Shown: one piece after another, positions 6,516 through 8,928 of the stretch
Layout: each line of letters opens with the position of its first letter
Numbering within the stretch: the first letter of the stretch is position 1
Origin: Candidatus Dadabacteria bacterium
GTDB lineage: Bacteria; Desulfobacterota_D; UBA1144; Nemesobacterales; UBA2774
Direction: 5' to 3'
Length of the DNA stretch: 8,928 nt
Assembly (NCBI GenBank): GCA_030632765.1
Contig: DAOVUC010000052.1
Coordinates: forward strand, 1-8,928
Notes under the pieces: generated by a model
Seen by the model: the letters and a program-made list of their open reading frames with translations, nothing else
Database searches by the model: none
What the model was told of the DNA's origin: nothing
Program-made: the position numbers and the translations under genes

Positions 6516-7154
6516 TCAGACAAGCATCGGCTTAACAATAGCGTCGGACTTAACTTCTTTCTTGTAGAGGCTCTCATCATCTTGCCACGCCTGAAATTTA
6601 ATAAAAATGCCGTTTAGATTTTCTTTTACCGAGCTCCAGAAAAAACCCCAATCGTAGCTTTTCTTCCTATTTCTGAAAAACATTTTCACAAACAACTCTC
6701 TCTCTATTGGATATCCTTTCTCAGCTATCCACCCTGAGCGTGCGCTGCCGTAACCAGCACCAAAAGACACGGCGAAGGAGCCTTTAAGCCCTAATCTCTG
6801 TGCTGCTTTTGTCGCTAATTCAACATAAACGTATAGCGCTTCTATTGTAGAGTAGCCTTCTTCGGAAAGCTTTTGATCCATAGTTAGAACATTCTTCACA
6901 AAGTACATCGGATAATAAGTGGGTGCATATACGGATACCGACTTGGTCGGGCTTAAAAGGGGCTCGCGAATTATAACGTCCTCTTCAATCAGGCCTATCA
7001 TAAAGTCTTCTTTATCAAACTCCCCTATATCGCCTGAGAGCTCAAGAGAGGACCTAACATTCTCCCATTCTCTGTGGGCTATGACCAGCGCCTCGTTTAG
7101 TCTTTTTTGACCCTCGTCAAATTCTCTGTCTTTTAAAAGTTCCTCTAATTCCAT
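6516..7154 (-). CDS. Hypothetical protein, 212 residues, unrecognised family
   Basis: I do not recognise this protein. The frame looks real: ATG at 7154 has a good AGGGGA Shine-Dalgarno at normal spacing, a promoter-like pair lies upstream, codon use resembles its neighbours, and no other convincing gene overlaps it. The first 65 residues are charged and helical (LEELLKDREFDEGQKRLNEA). The middle has SVSVYAPTYYPMYFV (72-86) and a predicted helix at 104-121 (IEALYVYVELATKAAQRL), then a glycine-aromatic stretch SFAVSFGAGYGSARSGW (126-142). The C-terminal third is rich in aromatic and basic residues (MFFRNRKKSYDWGFFW, 158-173). No signal peptide, lipobox, transmembrane helix or metal-binding cluster is seen, so it is probably cytoplasmic. 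It converges on dnaB with 43 bp between stops and is probably monocistronic. Confidence 0.72.
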   Translation of the reverse strand: MELEELLKDREFDEGQKRLNEALVIAHREWENVRSSLELSGDIGEFDKEDFMIGLIEEDVIIREPLLSPTKSVSVYAPTYYPMYFVKNVLTMDQKLSEEGYSTIEALYVYVELATKAAQRLGLKGSFAVSFGAGYGSARSGWIAEKGYPIERELFVKMFFRNRKKSYDWGFFWSSVKENLNGIFIKFQAWQDDESLYKKEVKSDAIVKPMLV

Positions 7155-7182
7155 ACTATCCCCTGTTTAAAGTAGTCGTAAA

Positions 7183-7210
7183 AATATACATTGATAAAAA
7201 TTGAACTCAA
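7183..7210 (-). promoter_or_regulatory. Candidate promoter for the 212-residue hypothetical gene
   Basis: On the minus strand TTGAGT (7205-7210) and TATATT (7183-7188) are separated by 16 bp and lie about 28 bp upstream of the ATG, leaving a leader of about 20 bases that contains the AGGGGA Shine-Dalgarno. The -35 lies within a short palindrome, ATTGA-AC-TCAAT (7200-7211), which could be an operator but may be chance at this size. Confidence 0.38.
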
Positions 7211-7298
7211 TGCCTAGAGTAATAATTTAAAAATCCACGCTCCAGAATTTCCTGAATACAGTAGAAATATGATTGAGCATCTGACGATAAGACATAAA

Positions 7299-7327
7299 TT
7301 GTTTTTCTCTGGTATTTATTGTAATAT
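7299..7327 (+). promoter_or_regulatory. Candidate promoter for the epimerase gene
   Basis: TTGTTT (7299-7304) and TAATAT (7322-7327) are separated by 17 bp, each matching four of six consensus positions. The predicted start near 7334 gives a leader of about 26 bases that carries the strong Shine-Dalgarno. Only moderately convincing in such AT-rich sequence. Confidence 0.3.
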
Positions 7328-7346
7328 GAGTTCTTCAAATCTCTTT

Positions 7347-7352
7347 AGGAGG
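7347..7352 (+). promoter_or_regulatory. Consensus ribosome binding site of the epimerase gene
   Basis: A perfect AGGAGG sits seven bases before the ATG at 7360 and fixes that start. It is the strongest Shine-Dalgarno in the window and contrasts with dnaB and aroC, which have none. Confidence 0.8.
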
Positions 7353-7359
7353 CTTAATA

Positions 7360-8349
7360 ATGGCTATTCTTGTCACGGGAGCAACAGGATTTATAGGCTC
7401 TCATATTACCAGAAAACTGCTTCAGAGAGGAGAGCGTGTAAAAATCCTTCTAAGAAAATCAAGCAAAACCTCGAACATCGATGACATCGATGTTGAAAGA
7501 GTATATGGCGATGTCCTTGATATAAATTCTATAAATGAAGCGCTTAAAGGCTGCGATACTTTGTATCACACTGCAGGAGTAGCCTCTTTTAGAAAAAAAG
7601 ATTATCAAAAGATGGAAGAAATAAATGTAAAAGGGACCTCAAACATACTAAATGCAGCACTTAATGCCGGTATTAAAAAAGTGGTTCACACCAGCAGTAT
7701 TGCTGCAATTGGAGTGGATTCGCATCGCGGTATCGCTAACGAGGAAACTGAGTATAGTCTTGATTACTTGGGAGTTAAATATCTGGACACTAAGCATAGA
7801 GGAGAGCGGATAGCGCTTGAGCTGGCAAAACAAGGGTTACCACTTGTTGTAGTAAATCCATCTACAGTAATCGGCACCGGGGACATTTATTTATCTAGCA
7901 CAGCATTTATTCTTTGGTTTTACAAAAAGAAGTTTCCGGGTTATATGGACGGTACTCTAAATATTGTGGATGTAGAGGACGTTGCTGAGGGTCATATTCT
8001 AGCTGCTGAAAAAGGTAGGGTTGGAGAGCGTTATATTCTAGGAAATCAGAATTTTACTTTGCTGGAACTATTCAATTTATTAGAAGAAGTTACAGGAGTA
8101 CCAAAACCTAAAATGAAAATCCCATATTTCATGGCTTTAATATCAGGATATTTTGTCGAGAGAATCCTAGGTATGAGTTTCCCTAATTATTCGACCATGG
8201 ACTTGGATTCAGTAAAACTTTCTAAACTCAAATGGCATTTTGACTGCTCAAAAGCTAAAGAAGAATTGGGCTATTCACCCTCAGATATTAAAGAAAGCAT
8301 TCGTAAAACTGTAGGGTGGTTCAAGGAAAACGGATATATTGACACATAA
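7360..8349 (+). CDS. NAD(P)-dependent epimerase/dehydratase, HpnA-like (hopanoid-associated sugar epimerase type)
   Basis: A 329-residue extended short-chain dehydrogenase. The Rossmann motif VTGATGFIGSH (5-15, G7/G10/G13) binds the nucleotide. GDVLD (50-54) is the adenine-contact region, and the active site is S112/S113 of HTSSIAA with Y141 and K145 (YLDTK). NPSTVIGTGD (166-175) and the C-terminal pattern KAKEELGYSPSDIKESIRKTVGWFKENGYI (298-327) closely resemble HpnA, the epimerase often found in hopanoid gene clusters, whose reaction is poorly defined. Related alternatives are dihydroflavonol 4-reductase-like and 3-beta-hydroxysteroid dehydrogenase-like reductases. No other hopanoid gene is in view, so HpnA identity is by protein resemblance only. 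The protein is soluble, and position 36-46 lacks an obvious NADP-specific arginine cluster, so cofactor choice is left open. aroC follows 40 bp downstream on the same strand but has its own promoter-like sequence. Confidence 0.82.
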   Translation: MAILVTGATGFIGSHITRKLLQRGERVKILLRKSSKTSNIDDIDVERVYGDVLDINSINEALKGCDTLYHTAGVASFRKKDYQKMEEINVKGTSNILNAALNAGIKKVVHTSSIAAIGVDSHRGIANEETEYSLDYLGVKYLDTKHRGERIALELAKQGLPLVVVNPSTVIGTGDIYLSSTAFILWFYKKKFPGYMDGTLNIVDVEDVAEGHILAAEKGRVGERYILGNQNFTLLELFNLLEEVTGVPKPKMKIPYFMALISGYFVERILGMSFPNYSTMDLDSVKLSKLKWHFDCSKAKEELGYSPSDIKESIRKTVGWFKENGYIDT

Positions 8350-8354
8350 CCAAA

Positions 8355-8383
8355 TTTGCAACGTCTTTCATTTCATATAAAAT
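8355..8383 (+). promoter_or_regulatory. Candidate aroC promoter giving a leaderless transcript
   Basis: TTTGCA (8355-8360) and TAAAAT (8378-8383) are separated by exactly 17 bp, matching four and five of six consensus positions. Six bases separate the -10 from the aroC ATG, which puts the expected transcription start on the A of the ATG. No Shine-Dalgarno lies before the start. Confidence 0.45.
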
Positions 8384-8389
8384 CTTCTT

Positions 8390-8928
8390 ATGCCCGGCAA
8401 TTCATTTGGTACAATTTTCCGCATAACAACCTGGGGAGAGTCCCACGGCCCAGCTGTTGGAGTCGTTTTGGACGGCTGCCCCGCGGGTCTTGAGATCTCA
8501 GTTAAAGATATTCAGTTTGAGCTAGACCGCAGGCGTCCAGGACAAAGTAAGATAACGACTCAGCGAAAAGAACCTGACACGGTCGAAATACTGTCGGGAA
8601 TATTTGAAGGGAAGACTCTCGGAACCCCTATCTCATTAATGGTAAGAAACACAGATGCTATCTCAAAATCCTATGAGGATATAAAAGACACATATCGCCC
8701 GGGACACGCCGACTTCACATATGACGCAAAATACGGGGACAGGGACTATAGAGGCGGCGGCAGATCTTCAAACAGGGAAACCGTAGGACGTGTTGCGGCA
8801 GCGGCTATAGCTAAAAAGATTCTAAATTTAAACGGCATTCATACATATGGCTACGTAAAACAGGTAGGGGATGTGGTTGCAGATAATATCGATTTTGACG
8901 AGATTGAGAAAAACATAGTCAGATGCCC
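8390..8928 (+). CDS. aroC: Chorismate synthase, N-terminal 179 residues (cut by window edge)
   Basis: The frame opens with ATG at 8390 and runs off the right edge; complete AroC is usually 350-390 residues. The enzyme converts 5-enolpyruvylshikimate-3-phosphate to chorismate, the last shared step of aromatic biosynthesis, using reduced FMN. The N-terminus is textbook: [22 protein letters not shown] (3-24, the first family signature with GESHG), [14 protein letters not shown] [20 protein letters not shown] (44-63), [17 protein letters not shown] (65-81), [15 protein letters not shown] (102-116), and [26 protein letters not shown] (118-143, the second signature). An in-frame TAA at 8378-8380 leaves ATG 8390 as the only possible start, so any translated leader is absent and no Shine-Dalgarno fits. 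No other shikimate-pathway gene is visible. Confidence 0.95.
   Translation, partial: MPGNSFGTIFRITTWGESHGPAVGVVLDGCPAGLEISVKDIQFELDRRRPGQSKITTQRKEPDTVEILSGIFEGKTLGTPISLMVRNTDAISKSYEDIKDTYRPGHADFTYDAKYGDRDYRGGGRSSNRETVGRVAAAAIAKKILNLNGIHTYGYVKQVGDVVADNIDFDEIEKNIVRC

Noticed and set aside
7269..7484. A 71-codon plus-strand frame starting before the epimerase gene
   Set aside because: It overlaps the epimerase in another frame; the consensus AGGAGG and family motifs support the start at 7360, and this frame has no good ribosome binding site.
8339..8344. A perfect TTGACA at the end of the epimerase gene as the aroC -35
   Set aside because: It is 31-33 bp from the candidate -10 boxes, too far for sigma-70; TTTGCA at 8355-8360 has the right 17-bp spacing.

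Overview
The window is ordinary-looking, AT-leaning bacterial chromosome. It carries nine protein genes, two of them cut by the window edges. I see no insertion sequence, phage module, CRISPR array, tRNA or rRNA. The gene set is a FadI/FadJ beta-oxidation pair, a complex I NuoE subunit, a MOFRL glycerate kinase, the replicative helicase DnaB, an HpnA-like epimerase and chorismate synthase. It suggests a free-living respiratory Gram-negative-type bacterium, perhaps of a deltaproteobacterial/Desulfobacterota or similar deep lineage. That placement is an impression from protein flavour, not a computed result.

Layout. Positions 1-2335 (minus strand) hold the fatty-acid oxidation pair: fadI (thiolase, GTG start) followed 21 bp later by a fadJ-like gene that runs off the left edge. 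Upstream on the same strand (2496-2954) is a small TerB/COG4103-type gene. A 242-bp divergent spacer (2955-3196) separates it from a plus-strand series: nuoE (3197-3670), MOFRL-type glycerate 2-kinase (3720-5045) and dnaB (5117-6472). A minus-strand gene of unknown function (6516-7154) converges on dnaB. After a 205-bp divergent spacer come an HpnA-like NAD-dependent epimerase/dehydratase (7360-8349) and the first 179 codons of aroC (8390 to the right edge). No gap without a gene reaches 300 bp.

How the genes work together. FadI and FadJ would catalyse the hydration, oxidation and thiolysis steps of acyl-CoA beta-oxidation. The visible part of FadJ, however, lacks one of the two hydratase glutamates and has an eroded nucleotide-binding loop. 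The other genes belong to unrelated core pathways (respiration, C3 metabolism, replication, envelope sugar or lipid metabolism, aromatic biosynthesis), so the window is a patchwork of small transcription units.

Most worth a second look: (i) the degenerate FadJ active sites; (ii) dnaB and aroC, which have promoter-like hexamers so close to the only usable ATG that the transcripts should be leaderless; (iii) three TAATCTT elements around the nuoE promoter; (iv) a nuoE with no nuoF beside it; (v) the uncharacterised 212-residue protein. I found no convincing multi-gene novel system.
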